Shown here piece by piece: positions 1 to 7,823 of a stretch of 38,547 nt of DNA. Under the pieces are notes generated by a model. That model had not been told where the DNA came from, searched no databases, and saw only the letters and a list, made by a program, of their open reading frames with translations. Every line of letters begins with the position of its first letter. Position 1 is the first letter of the stretch. The stretch is from an uncultured Pseudomonadota bacterium (GTDB lineage Bacteria; Desulfobacterota; Desulfobulbia; Desulfobulbales; Desulfurivibrionaceae), in assembly GCA_937868185.1 (NCBI GenBank), contig CALMMG010000173.1, positions 1 to 38,547 on the forward strand. Reading direction: 5' to 3'. The translations under genes and the position numbers were made by a program.

Positions 1-61
1 ATCCTTCGAGAAGAATGGGCAGCACATGGCGCTGCCCCACATAACCGACTATTCCGCACAT
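1..61 (-). CDS. glmS: GlmS, glucosamine-6-phosphate synthase (N-terminal fragment at window edge)
   Basis: Only the first 20 codons are present; the gene continues past the left edge. Read on minus from the ATG at 61, the peptide starts MCGIVGYVGQRHVLPILLEG. This is the class II glutamine amidotransferase N-terminus, in which Cys2 becomes the catalytic nucleophile after Met removal. MCGIVGYVG is typical of GlmS, which makes glucosamine-6-phosphate from fructose-6-phosphate and glutamine for peptidoglycan and LPS. A Shine-Dalgarno AGGA lies at about 70-73. The gene follows the cysteine desulfurase stop by 30 bases, so the two may be cotranscribed. PurF starts similarly, but the GYVG continuation favours GlmS. 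Confidence 0.85.
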   Translation of the reverse strand, partial: MCGIVGYVGQRHVLPILLEG

Positions 62-91
62 ACTTTGTTTCCTTTCTATATTTCCGAAGAG

Positions 92-1240
92 TTACAAGGC
101 GAAACCCTGTCTTGATCTAGCGACTGCTTTCGGCAACAGGGCCAACAGGGCCGCAACCTCAGCCTCGGTATTATAACGACTGAGACTGATGCGCAGGGTT
201 CCGTGCTGGAAAGGTTCCGGCACCCGCATGGCCCGCAGCACATGCGAGGGGTCCAGATCGCCGCTCTGGCAGGCGGCATGAGCCGAAACCGCGATACCGC
301 CCGCATCGAGATCCTGGATCAATCCGGCCGAGGCCGCATGGAGAAAACTGACGTTGGTGGTGTTGACCAGCCGGGGCGAGGCGGCGCCATTAATCCGCAC
401 CTCGGGGATCGCGGCGATAATCCCCGCCTCAAGGCTATCCCGCAAAGCGGCCAGCCGCTGGTGCGCTGCCTCATCCACCCCCATGGCCAGCACACAGGCC
501 TTGCCCAGCCCAACGATGCCGGGCACATTTTCGGTGCCAGACCTCCGGCCATTTTCCTGGCCGGTGCCCATGATCAAGGGGGTAAAGGGTGCAGTACGGC
601 TCACATAGAGCGCCCCTACCCCTTTCGGGCCATGCAGTTTATGACCAGCGATGGTGAGATAATCTACCCCCAGCGCTTCCGCCGAAAAAGACGCCTTTCC
701 GGCCAGTTGGATGGCGTCACAGTGGAACAGCACCCCCCGCTCCCGGCAGATGGCGGCGCTCTCGGCCATTGGCCAGAGCACCCCGGTTTCGTTGTTCGCC
801 GCCATAAGGGAGACCAGAGCGGTGTCCGGCCGGATCGCACTTTTAAGTGTGTCCAGGTCCAGACCGCCGTTCTCATCCACCCCCAGCAGCTCCACCTCGT
901 AGCCCTGGGTCGCAAGAAACTCCAACGGTGCCAACACCGAGCCGTGCTCAACCTGCGAGGAGATAATATGCTTTTTAGCGGGATTAGCCCAGACTGCGCT
1001 GAAAATGGCGGTGTTGTTGCCTTCGGTGCCGCCGCTGTTCAGGACAATCCGACCCGAATGGCAGCCGAGCAACCCGGCCACCTGCTCCCGGGCCAGATCC
1101 AACCCCCGCCGCGCCGCCTCGCCAAAACGGTGGGAGCTGGCAGGGTTACCGAAATATTCGGCCAGATAGGGGGCCATGGCCTCCCGCACCGATGGATCCA
1201 GCGGGGTGGAGGCGTTGTTATCAAAGTAGATGTTTTGCAT
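92..1240 (-). CDS. NifS/IscS-family cysteine desulfurase, linked to nadA
   Basis: This 382-residue class V aminotransferase-fold, PLP-dependent enzyme removes sulfur from cysteine for Fe-S cluster assembly. The PLP lysine is visible in AGHKLHGPKG (Lys201) and the sulfur-accepting cysteine in HAACQSG (Cys324), followed by the family's SHVL. The N-terminus IYFDNNASTPLDP is typical of the family. The ATG at 1240 was chosen because a longer open frame runs back through the end of nadA. Only 4 bases separate the nadA stop from this ATG, so translation is probably coupled. NadA needs a [4Fe-4S] cluster, and a nifS-like gene beside nad genes is a known arrangement, so cluster supply to NadA is a likely job (inference). 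No IscU/NifU scaffold gene is visible. Confidence 0.93.
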   Translation of the reverse strand: MQNIYFDNNASTPLDPSVREAMAPYLAEYFGNPASSHRFGEAARRGLDLAREQVAGLLGCHSGRIVLNSGGTEGNNTAIFSAVWANPAKKHIISSQVEHGSVLAPLEFLATQGYEVELLGVDENGGLDLDTLKSAIRPDTALVSLMAANNETGVLWPMAESAAICRERGVLFHCDAIQLAGKASFSAEALGVDYLTIAGHKLHGPKGVGALYVSRTAPFTPLIMGTGQENGRRSGTENVPGIVGLGKACVLAMGVDEAAHQRLAALRDSLEAGIIAAIPEVRINGAASPRLVNTTNVSFLHAASAGLIQDLDAGGIAVSAHAACQSGDLDPSHVLRAMRVPEPFQHGTLRISLSRYNTEAEVAALLALLPKAVARSRQGFAL

Positions 1241-1244
1241 GGGG

Positions 1245-2336
1245 TCAGATCCGCAGCATTCTGTCGAGAGAGAGTTTGGCCTCAGCCGCCACCTCGGACT
1301 CCACGGTGATCCGGTTGACCACCCGGTCCTGGGCCAGGTTATCAAGTACCCACAACAGGTAGCCGGGCTTGATCCGGTACATGGTGGAGCACAAGCACTG
1401 GAAGGGCGAAAGGGAATGGATCTCCCGGTCCGGATACAACTGTTTGAGTCGATTCACCAAGTTGACCTCGGTGCCGATGGCCCACTTACTGCCTGGGGGG
1501 GAGTCACTCACCGCCTTAATGATCGCCTCGGTGGAGCCGTAATGGTCAGCCCGGCTCACCACCTCGTTGCGGCATTCCGGGTGGACGATGATCCGCACCT
1601 CGGGGTCGCGCTCCCGCCAGGCGGCCACATGAGCGGCGGTGAACTGCATGTGCACCGTGCAGTAACCATCCCAAAGGATCACCTTTGCCTTCTGCAACTG
1701 GGCCGGGGTATTGCCGCCCAACACCTTGTCGCGCTGCCACAGTACCACCTCGTCATCAGGGATACCTAGGGCGCTGGCGGAGTTGCGGCCCAAATGCTCG
1801 TCCGGAAAAAAGAAGACCTTGTCGCCCTCGGCCAAAGCCCAGGTCAGCACCCGCTCGGCATTGGAAGAGGTGCAGACCGAGCCGCCGTGCCTACCGACAA
1901 AGGCTTTGAGCAGGGCAGAGGAGTTCACATAGGTTACGGGAACAACCCGGCCGGTGGTCACCTTGGCCAGATCCTCCCAAGCCCAGGCCACCTCTTCGCT
2001 GGTGGCCATGTCGGCCATGGGGCAGCCGGCGCGGAGATCGGGGAGAATGACCACCTGATCCGGCGCGGTGAGGATGTCAGCGGATTCCGCCATGAAATGC
2101 ACGCCACAGAAAACAATGTACTTGCTATCCTTGGCCTCGGCGGCATTTCGGGCAAGCTTGAGGGAATCCCCGGTCAGGTCGGCAAACTGAAAGGTCGCCT
2201 CCTGCTGGTAATGGTGGCCCAAAATCAAAAGATTGCCGCCCAGCTCTTTCTTGCGGGCGGCAATCTTTTGGCAGATTACTTCTTCATTTTCCTGCAGGTA
2301 TTCCGAGCCAAGCTCAACCTGCTGCAACACGGTCAT
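1245..2336 (-). CDS. nadA: NadA, quinolinate synthase
   Basis: NadA condenses iminoaspartate with dihydroxyacetone phosphate to quinolinate in de novo NAD synthesis. The sequence has the family signatures GHHYQQE near the start and three well-spaced cluster-ligand cysteines, in DLRAGCPMAD, in the IVHPEC segment or near it, and in PFQCLCSTM near the C-terminus. The predicted length of 363 residues is normal for the three-domain, oxygen-sensitive enzyme. An upstream in-frame GTG at 2351 exists, but AAGGA lies 7 bases before the ATG at 2336, so the shorter start is preferred. nadB and nadC are not in the window. The gene heads the nadA - cysteine desulfurase - glmS run. Confidence 0.96.
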   Translation of the reverse strand: MTVLQQVELGSEYLQENEEVICQKIAARKKELGGNLLILGHHYQQEATFQFADLTGDSLKLARNAAEAKDSKYIVFCGVHFMAESADILTAPDQVVILPDLRAGCPMADMATSEEVAWAWEDLAKVTTGRVVPVTYVNSSALLKAFVGRHGGSVCTSSNAERVLTWALAEGDKVFFFPDEHLGRNSASALGIPDDEVVLWQRDKVLGGNTPAQLQKAKVILWDGYCTVHMQFTAAHVAAWRERDPEVRIIVHPECRNEVVSRADHYGSTEAIIKAVSDSPPGSKWAIGTEVNLVNRLKQLYPDREIHSLSPFQCLCSTMYRIKPGYLLWVLDNLAQDRVVNRITVESEVAAEAKLSLDRMLRI

Positions 2337-2381
2337 CTGTCTGTCCTTCACTCCCAGGTAGCCTGGAATACCATATCAATG

Positions 2382-2430
2382 AACGCAAAGGCGCAAAGAT
2401 AAAGAACCCAGTCCCTTTGCGCCCGTTGCG
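2382..2430. repeat. Stem-loop of the AACGCAAAGGCGCAAAG type
   Basis: AACGCAAAGGCGCAAAG (2382-2398) faces an imperfect inverted copy, CTTTGCGCCCGTTGCG (2415-2430). The inner nine bases pair exactly and the outer part has mismatches. Similar GCAAAGGCGCAAAG strings recur between genes in many bacterial genomes. It lies between the hibernation-factor gene and nadA. There is no T-run after it on the minus strand, so it is not a classic terminator; RNA processing or stability is possible. Confidence 0.55.
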
Positions 2431-2450
2431 ACTCTTCATTTATTTCTTCT

Positions 2451-2984
2451 TTATTTAACCAACTTAACCCAAGCGGCCGTCGGCCCCTTGTCCCCTTCGC
2501 CCTCGCCAAAGCGAACCTCGTCGCCTTCGGCCAACTGGGCCATGTTCACATCTTTCAGGGCGTTCTCGTGAAAATATACCTCTTGGCCGTCCAAGGTCAT
2601 GAGAAACCCGTAGGACTCATAGGGAAACAGGCTCTTGATGGTCCCCATGGCCGGGCCAGCAGCCGCAGCCTCCGGCTCCTTGGTGTTCTGCCGACGTTTA
2701 CGCTGCAATTCCTTCAACTGGAGGCCAAGGGTGTCAAACGCCTCCACCAGCAGGGGCCGCACCGTCTCCCCTTTCCTTTTTACAACCACGGTATCATTGG
2801 GCACGGAAGCCACCATACGGACCTCATGCCCACCCGCCTTATGCCCGGAGGTCTCCTCAATGGAGATGCGCAGATGATGAACAAGACCGGGATGGTGACG
2901 ATCAAGACGTCCCTTTTCCTCTTCGATCTTTTCCTGCCAGGCTTTACGGATTTCCAAATTCCTTCCTTCAACTTGTAGTTCCAT
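2451..2984 (-). CDS. HPF/RaiA-like ribosome-associated domain fused to a cold-shock domain
   Basis: The 177-residue protein has two parts. Residues 1 to about 105 look like the S30AE/HPF fold (an early HLRISIEE strand and charged helices); this domain normally binds in the 30S decoding region during ribosome hibernation. Residues about 113-177 are a cold-shock OB domain beginning GTIKSLFP, with RNP1-like YGFLMT and RNP2-like VYFHEN. The acidic-basic linker KELQRKRRQNTKEPEAAAA joins them. The start has a strong GGAGG six bases before the ATG. The gene stands alone behind the terminator at 3109-3159, so it should have its own promoter in 2985-3108, which I could not place. The fusion suggests a ribosome- or RNA-binding stress protein. 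The HPF half is assigned less firmly than the cold-shock half. Confidence 0.85.
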   Translation of the reverse strand: MELQVEGRNLEIRKAWQEKIEEEKGRLDRHHPGLVHHLRISIEETSGHKAGGHEVRMVASVPNDTVVVKRKGETVRPLLVEAFDTLGLQLKELQRKRRQNTKEPEAAAAGPAMGTIKSLFPYESYGFLMTLDGQEVYFHENALKDVNMAQLAEGDEVRFGEGEGDKGPTAAWVKLVK

Positions 2985-3108
2985 GCATTTCCTCCATCAC
3001 AGTGATAAGATTGCCGCCCGCAAGGGGCAGCCGATTGGAGAGCTTTCAATTTTATCGTACCATAGTTGCCGGGCGAAAAACAGCTTCTCTTCATGGGGAT
3101 TACAAGAA

Positions 3109-3159
3109 AAAAACCGACTTAACAGAGGCGGCATTCTCCCCTCTGTCAAGTCGGTTTTT
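3109..3159 (-). terminator. Rho-independent terminator behind the mscS-like gene
   Basis: The 20-base arm 3109-3128 pairs with 3140-3159 with one mismatch, around an 11-base loop. The stem starts and ends in A5/T5, so a T-run follows the hairpin on both strands, continued by further T on minus. It lies 69 bases past the mscS stop and before the divergently independent hibernation-factor gene, which suits termination of the minus-strand mscS transcript. It could also stop plus-strand readthrough. Confidence 0.9.
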
Positions 3160-3206
3160 ATGGGTGCACGGCAACGGTTACCTTGCTAGCATAGGAAGAT
3201 AACATC

Positions 3207-3229
3207 AACGAGCAGAACCTCTGCTCGTT
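3207..3229 (-). other. Perfect hairpin overlapping the mscS stop codon
   Basis: AACGAGCAGA (3207-3216) and TCTGCTCGTT (3220-3229) are exact inverted copies around a 3-base loop. The right arm overlaps the first bases of the minus-strand stop codon at 3228-3230. On minus no T-run follows; on plus it is followed by ATTTTT. It may be an mRNA 3-prime stabiliser upstream of the real terminator, or a weak plus-strand terminator. Confidence 0.6.
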
Positions 3230-4298
3230 ATTTTTCACCGCAGTCCGGCAACGCCTTAATATGCACATCCTGCTGCGGGAAGGGGATGACAATCCCGTTT
3301 GCAGCAAAAGCCTTATAGATACCCCTTAAGAGATTATGAACCTCCAGCCCCTTAAGGCGAGGATCCTCGACCCAGCAGAGCAGTTCGATATCAAGGGACG
3401 AGGTCTCGAAGGCGCGCAACCGCACCCTGGCCTCGGGGTCCTTAACCACCGCAGGATTATTGTTGGCCACCGTGAGCAACACCGCCTCGACCTGATCGAG
3501 ATCGCTGCCATAGGCGACTCCCACCGGCACCCTGATCCGAAAACGGGGAATGGGCGCGCTTTCGTTGATGATCTTGCTGTTGGCCAAAATAGAATTGGGA
3601 ATGGTGATCAAGGCATCGTCCCGGGTCATCAGCCGGGTGGAACGCACCCCGATCTCCACCACCTCCCCACGCTGGGAGTTGTCGATGATAATGTAGTCGC
3701 CCACCTTGAAGGTTTTGTCGGCAAAGATGCTGATGCCGCCGAAAAAATTGGCCAGACTGTCCTTGGCCGCCAAGGCCACGGCGATACCGGCGATACCGGC
3801 GGAGGCAAAAAGAGGCGCCAGATTGACGTTCCAGATGGAAAGCAGCCAGAGCAGAGCGGAAACGATGATCACCACCCGGACCACGTTTTTGAGCAGGAGA
3901 AAGAGGTCTGCCCCGATCTTGCCGGGCTCGGAGATTCTCCCAAGATAATGATCGCCCAACACCACACAGAAACGCAACGCGGCAAGGGTCCAGATTACCA
4001 GGGCAACGCTTTGCGCCGCGGCCGGCACGAACTTTTCCCAGGGCTGGGCAAGGCCCGGCTCCATGCTCAGGGCATGGAGAAGGCCGACAATAAAGATGCT
4101 GACAATAATGGGGGTGTGGAGGATGTCGATGGCCTTGTCGTCGAGATCGGTTTCGGTATAGGCCGCGGCCAACCGCTTGAGGATGCGGTTGACAAAAATA
4201 TCCACCACCTTGGCCAAAACCGCATAGGCCACGATCACCATAAGCCGCTGCATGATGGGTAGATGAGAAAGGTCCTGAAGGTAAGATGAGAATTCCAT
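3228..4298 (-). CDS. MscS-family mechanosensitive channel
   Basis: This inner-membrane channel would release solutes on hypo-osmotic shock. The 356 residues show an N-terminal membrane helix (about 15-40), two to three further helices (about 65-165), then the MscS pore helix and cytosolic beta domain: ASAGIAGIAVALAAKDSL followed by NFFGGISIFADKTFKVGDYI. The conserved continuation GEVVEIGVRSTRLMTRDDALITIPN is clear. The C-terminal alpha/beta domain ends at IPFPQQDVHI. The length is moderate, with no large periplasmic domain as in MscK. The ATG at 4298 has only a weak GAG upstream. A hairpin covers the stop and a strong terminator follows. Which MscS subfamily it belongs to is not settled. Confidence 0.93.
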   Translation of the reverse strand: MEFSSYLQDLSHLPIMQRLMVIVAYAVLAKVVDIFVNRILKRLAAAYTETDLDDKAIDILHTPIIVSIFIVGLLHALSMEPGLAQPWEKFVPAAAQSVALVIWTLAALRFCVVLGDHYLGRISEPGKIGADLFLLLKNVVRVVIIVSALLWLLSIWNVNLAPLFASAGIAGIAVALAAKDSLANFFGGISIFADKTFKVGDYIIIDNSQRGEVVEIGVRSTRLMTRDDALITIPNSILANSKIINESAPIPRFRIRVPVGVAYGSDLDQVEAVLLTVANNNPAVVKDPEARVRLRAFETSSLDIELLCWVEDPRLKGLEVHNLLRGIYKAFAANGIVIPFPQQDVHIKALPDCGEK

Positions 4299-4405
4299 GT
4301 TGCACTCGTTGTTAATTGATTAAAACCCGAAAAACCCAACCTACCCGATTTCGAGATTGTATGTTTTTAAATTCGGAAAGCAAATAAATCAATCCCCTTT
4401 TCAAA

Positions 4406-5167
4406 TCAGAGCGCGCCTTTGAGGATTTCGAGGTAACGAGGGCTCTCGGAGATAGTGTCATGGCTTGCCCCGGCGATGACCTTGAGCGTGGCGACCCCCT
4501 GGGCGAAGCTAGCATACAGCCGCTCCGTGCTTGCGCGCGGGATCACCTCGTCGTTTTCGGCCACAACCAGCACAGTGGGCGCAACCACGCGGGGAGCATA
4601 GCGCCAGGATTCAAATTTGTCGCGCAACAGCCAGCTTACCGGAAGGTAAGGGTACAACCGGGCGGCAAGCTCCACAAGACTGTAGTACGGCGTGACCAAC
4701 ACCAACCGGGAGACAGGCCGTTGGCTGGCCAAGCGAACGGCAACGCCGGAACCAACGCTACGCCCCACCACTACAACCTCCGAATGCTTGGCGTAGACCG
4801 CATCAAACAAAGCAAGAGCATCCTTCTGGATCGCCTCCTCCGACGGCGTCCCGGAACTGCCGCCGTATCCCCGATAGTGCAGCAGGTAGATGGCGTGCTC
4901 TGGAAAATCCCTAGAAAACGAGGGCAGACTGAGAGAGACATCCTCGGCATTTCCACCGAAGTAGATCAAGGCCCTTGGTCCTTCGTGCGGCCGGACCAAC
5001 GCTACTATCTCCGCTTCCGCCACCGGCAACTTAAATGTGACAGGGCTACGAAGCGCGCTCGGCTGCGGGAAGTAGATAAGGGATCGCTGCACAACGAATA
5101 AGATAACGCAGAGCCCCAAGTACGAAGCGGCAATGGTAGCAAAGAATACGATAACGATTCGAGGCAC
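4406..5167 (-). CDS. Alpha/beta hydrolase with N-terminal membrane anchor
   Basis: The 253-residue protein begins with a hydrophobic helix (residues about 4-27) followed by RSLIYFPQP, the usual start of membrane-anchored BEM46/ABHD13-type hydrolases. The nucleophile elbow is GRSVGSG. The acid residue is likely the Asp in AENDEVIP and the histidine that in GASHDT, so the Ser-Asp-His triad is intact. The oxyanion region is IYFGGNAED. The substrate is unknown; esters or lipids at the inner membrane are likely. The start is GTG at 5167 with GGAGG six bases upstream. The neighbours give no functional link: an AT-rich decayed gene lies upstream and an MscS channel downstream. Confidence 0.88.
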   Translation of the reverse strand: MPRIVIVFFATIAASYLGLCVILFVVQRSLIYFPQPSALRSPVTFKLPVAEAEIVALVRPHEGPRALIYFGGNAEDVSLSLPSFSRDFPEHAIYLLHYRGYGGSSGTPSEEAIQKDALALFDAVYAKHSEVVVVGRSVGSGVAVRLASQRPVSRLVLVTPYYSLVELAARLYPYLPVSWLLRDKFESWRYAPRVVAPTVLVVAENDEVIPRASTERLYASFAQGVATLKVIAGASHDTISESPRYLEILKGAL

Positions 5168-5187
5168 GAGACTCCTCCCATTGTCAC

Positions 5188-5218
5188 GCAGCCGAGCACC
5201 GGAGAGGCTGCCGAAAAA
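5188..5218. repeat. Intergenic repeat, copy A (partner at 9010-9040)
   Basis: This 31-base stretch differs from 9010-9040 at three positions only. The shared core is GAGCACCGGAGAGG, followed by a TG.CGAAAAA tail. Here it runs into the stem-loop at 5207-5265. I do not recognise the element. Confidence 0.6.
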
Positions 5219-5265
5219 GGGCTTTGCACTGTTTGAGCGTAGCGAGTTTGCAAAGCCCCGGCAGC
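5207..5265. repeat. REP-like stem-loop
   Basis: The outer arms GCTGCCG (5207-5213) and CGGCAGC (5259-5265) pair exactly. The inner arms GGGCTTTGCA (5219-5228) and TGCAAAGCCC (5249-5258) also pair exactly. A one-sided A5 bulge lies between them, and the loop is 20 bases. This 17-pair stem lies between the decayed gene and the alpha/beta hydrolase, in the leader of the latter on minus. No T-run follows. Confidence 0.75.
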
Positions 5266-5356
5266 AGTCTATTCTGAGATTATTTGCTAATCAAAAAAAT
5301 AAATCTGCCCCCATTTTCAGATAACGACAATTCAACGCCGTACTATACGGTTTTCC

Positions 5357-5933
5357 TTATCCATATGGTTTCTGGATAGGCCGTTTGTAATACCCTCTCA
5401 AGACTAAGGGGAACAAACAAAATAATTCAATGTTGTTGTATGCGTCTAGCTCGCTAAAATCCGCCAACCATATTTCACAAAAACCATAATCTTTTAAATC
5501 TGGGAACATCTCCTCGGTAAGAGCATTAGCCAATTCCCAAAGAGGTGACTCCTGAAGTTGCACTATGAGTATTGTGGAGCTTGGTAATTTCCAATTTTTT
5601 GCGTCACGTTTTTTCTCTTTTCCATATATGAGTTACGAGATGATGTCTAATGATTTTTCTGGACGTATATTTATGTTTTTATTGATAAATATATCAAAAA
5701 ACATCGTTTGGGTGTCCCCTCCTGACTTGAACAATTTCAACCCCAACATGTAAGCCATTACTGCGTTTACATATGAAATCTGGACGTTCCGTGGCCTCGA
5801 TTACTTCGAGGTAGTCATTAGTTATCTCCTCATAGATATATGATAGGGTTGAAATATCCAAGAACTTCAAGTTGTTGTTCTTTTTTGTAATTATCATCGC
5901 CCAATTTCTACACCAGATGATGAGTTCCCGCAT
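5357..5933 (-). pseudogene. Decayed hypothetical gene (one frameshift, one nonsense codon)
   Basis: Two minus-strand fragments join into one protein. The N-terminal part (5933 to 5694) ends ICKRSNGLHVGVEIVQVRRG then HPNDVF and a stop. If one T is removed from the T6 tract (plus-strand A6, 5696-5701), reading continues DIFINKNINIRPEKSLDIIS to a TAA at 5633-5635, then in the same frame LIYGKEKKRDAKNWKLPSS into ESPLWELANAL and on to IQKPYG at 5357. The RPDF..K..NG.HVG.E pattern and the SPLW and IELF segments recall a conserved hypothetical family that I cannot name. The region is far more AT-rich than its flanks, which suggests acquisition and loss. Confidence 0.75.
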
Positions 5934-6005
5934 AACAACTTATTCTGTCGTTTCTGTCCATTCCACCAAAAACCATGATATCCAGAAATATTCGAACCCC
6001 ACACC

Positions 6006-7001
6006 TCAATCCCCGGCAAACCGCCTACGCACCGCACCAATCCGCCCCAACGACTTCCGCACCCGTTCCTCGGCAATCTCCCCCCCCACCGCCTTACGCA
6101 GCAGCTCATACGCGGCAATGATCTTCGAATGCTCATGGCAGATCAGCAGCATATCCGCCCCGGCCTTAAAGGCGACAAGAGCAGCATCCGCAACGATGCC
6201 TTCATTTTCGATGGCCCCCATCTCCAAGTCATCGGTGACCACCATGCCGTCGTAGCCCAGTTCGTTACGGAGCACTCCACCCAGGATACGCGGCGACAGG
6301 GTGGCGGGGAGATCGGGATCAAGCTGCGGGTACACGGTGTGGGAGGTCATCACCCCGGCCACCCCCGCCCGGATCGCGGCAACAAACGGCACCAGATCGC
6401 ACCCGCGTAGCTCTTCCAGCGAACGATCCACCACGGGCAGCACCTTGTGGGGGTCCAAGGTTGCTCCACCCAGACCGGGGAAATGCTTGGCACAGGCAGC
6501 CAAGCCGTTCTCCTGCATGGTCGTAATCACCAGCGCACCCAAACGGGCCACCTGCTCCGGCGTCCCACCCAAGGCTCTCCTTTCCATGAACAACCCCAAT
6601 CCTGCCGGGCTCACATCCAGCACCGGGGCCAGGTTCATGTTGATCCCCACCGCCAGCAACTCGTGCGCGCAAGTCTTGGCATAATCGCCCAGCAGCTCCT
6701 CAGCCCGCTCGCTTTCCGCCAGCAGTCTGGCATCGGGGAACTCGGTAAAATGAGGTCCCTTGAGCCGGGCCACGGTGCCGCCCTCCTGATCAATGGAGAT
6801 CAGCGGCGCTCTTAGACCGGCGGCGCGGCAGGCATCAACCAGCCCGCGGCAGAGGATGCGAACCTGCTCCGGGTTCTCGGCGTTTCTCTTGAACAGGATG
6901 AAGTTGTTGATCCCGTACCCATTAATAAGGTTGCGGGTGGAATCATCCAGCGCGGTGCCTGGCAGGCCGACCATGAACAGGCCGCCCAATGCATTCTTCA
7001 T
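6006..7001 (-). CDS. nagZ: NagZ-like GH3 beta-N-acetylhexosaminidase
   Basis: This glycoside hydrolase family 3 enzyme, probably cytosolic, would remove GlcNAc from anhydro-muropeptides in peptidoglycan recycling. Visible family features are GLFMVGLPG at the start, ISIDQEGGTVARL, AKHFPGLGG, and VVTDDLEMGAI, whose aspartate is the nucleophile. The loop that normally reads KHFPGHG...DSH is KHFPGLGGATLDPHK here; the His of the Asp-His pair is kept, but GHG has become GLG. The predicted length is 331 residues, normal for single-domain NagZ. An ATG at 7022 is also in frame; 7001 was preferred because GAGGGA precedes it and the family start fits. It follows queC closely, probably in one transcript. 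Confidence 0.88.
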   Translation of the reverse strand: MKNALGGLFMVGLPGTALDDSTRNLINGYGINNFILFKRNAENPEQVRILCRGLVDACRAAGLRAPLISIDQEGGTVARLKGPHFTEFPDARLLAESERAEELLGDYAKTCAHELLAVGINMNLAPVLDVSPAGLGLFMERRALGGTPEQVARLGALVITTMQENGLAACAKHFPGLGGATLDPHKVLPVVDRSLEELRGCDLVPFVAAIRAGVAGVMTSHTVYPQLDPDLPATLSPRILGGVLRNELGYDGMVVTDDLEMGAIENEGIVADAALVAFKAGADMLLICHEHSKIIAAYELLRKAVGGEIAEERVRKSLGRIGAVRRRFAGD

Positions 7002-7024
7002 GGTTCCCTCTTCATTATGCATTA

Positions 7025-7717
7025 TTACTGATACTCCACCGGATCAACCCGCCCAGCCTCGGCAAACCCTTTGAGCCGCAAAATACAGCTGTCGCAGGAT
7101 CCGCAGGCCCGGCCCTGTTGGTCCGGGTCATAACAGCTGTGGGTCAGGCCGTAATCCACCCCGAGCTCGAACCCCTTCTCGATGATCTCCTTCTTGGTCA
7201 GCTTGAGGAGCGGGGCATGGACCCGGAAACGGGTTTCCCCTTCCACCCCGGCCCTGGTGGCGAGATTGGCCACCCGCTCAAAGGCCTCAAGAAATTCCGG
7301 GCGGCAGTCGGGATAACCACTGTAATCCATGACATTGACCCCGAGGAAGACATCGCCCGCACCCAGCACCTCGGCCCAGGCCATGGCATAGGAGAGGAAA
7401 ATGGTGTTCCGCCCCGGTACATAGGTGATGGGGATGGAACTGTTCATCTCCGCTTGGCTGCGGCCCTTGGGCACCGCAACATCCGTGGTCAGGGCCGAAC
7501 CGCCGATGGCGTCAAGATCAAGGCGGAGGATGAGATGTCTCTCGATCCCCTGCCGGGCGACATTGGCCTTGGCCCGCTCCAACTCCACCTGCTGACGCTG
7601 GCCGTAGGCAAAACTCAGACAGCAGCACTCATAGCCATCGGCCATGACCATGGCCAGGACGGTGGCCGAATCAAGGCCGCCGCTGAGCAGCACCACGGCT
7701 TTCGGTTTTTCCTGCAT
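7025..7717 (-). CDS. queC: QueC, 7-cyano-7-deazaguanine synthase
   Basis: QueC makes preQ0 from 7-carboxy-7-deazaguanine, ATP and ammonia in queuosine synthesis. The PP-loop [14 protein letters not shown] is near the N-terminus, followed by [18 protein letters not shown] is a family signature. The C-terminal zinc site is the cysteine set in [18 protein letters not shown]. Of three in-frame starts (7741, 7720, 7717), the ATG at 7717 was chosen because GGGGAG lies six bases upstream. The other queuosine genes (queD, queE, queF) are not in the window. nagZ follows within a few bases. A TACAAT box at 7765-7770 on minus could be its -10 element, but no good -35 is seen. Confidence 0.96.
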   Translation of the reverse strand: MQEKPKAVVLLSGGLDSATVLAMVMADGYECCCLSFAYGQRQQVELERAKANVARQGIERHLILRLDLDAIGGSALTTDVAVPKGRSQAEMNSSIPITYVPGRNTIFLSYAMAWAEVLGAGDVFLGVNVMDYSGYPDCRPEFLEAFERVANLATRAGVEGETRFRVHAPLLKLTKKEIIEKGFELGVDYGLTHSCYDPDQQGRACGSCDSCILRLKGFAEAGRVDPVEYQ

Positions 7718-7823
7718 CATATTCTCCCCTGGTCGCGCCATGCGGCCATTTCTGTTTTCACTCTATTGTAAGGTCTGTTGCGAAGCAAGCTGAGAAAACC
7801 AGCGCCTGCGTTTTGCGACGAAC

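Noticed and set aside
203-1309. 368-codon plus-strand frame opposite the cysteine desulfurase
   Set aside because: It has low-complexity His/Pro/Gly/Arg sequence without domains and lies opposite an intact gene.
5988-6002. tRNA-like T-loop string (GGGGTTCGAATA on minus) beside the AT-rich patch, a possible att remnant
   Set aside because: The flanks cannot form a T-stem and there is no acceptor, D or anticodon arm and no integrase gene.
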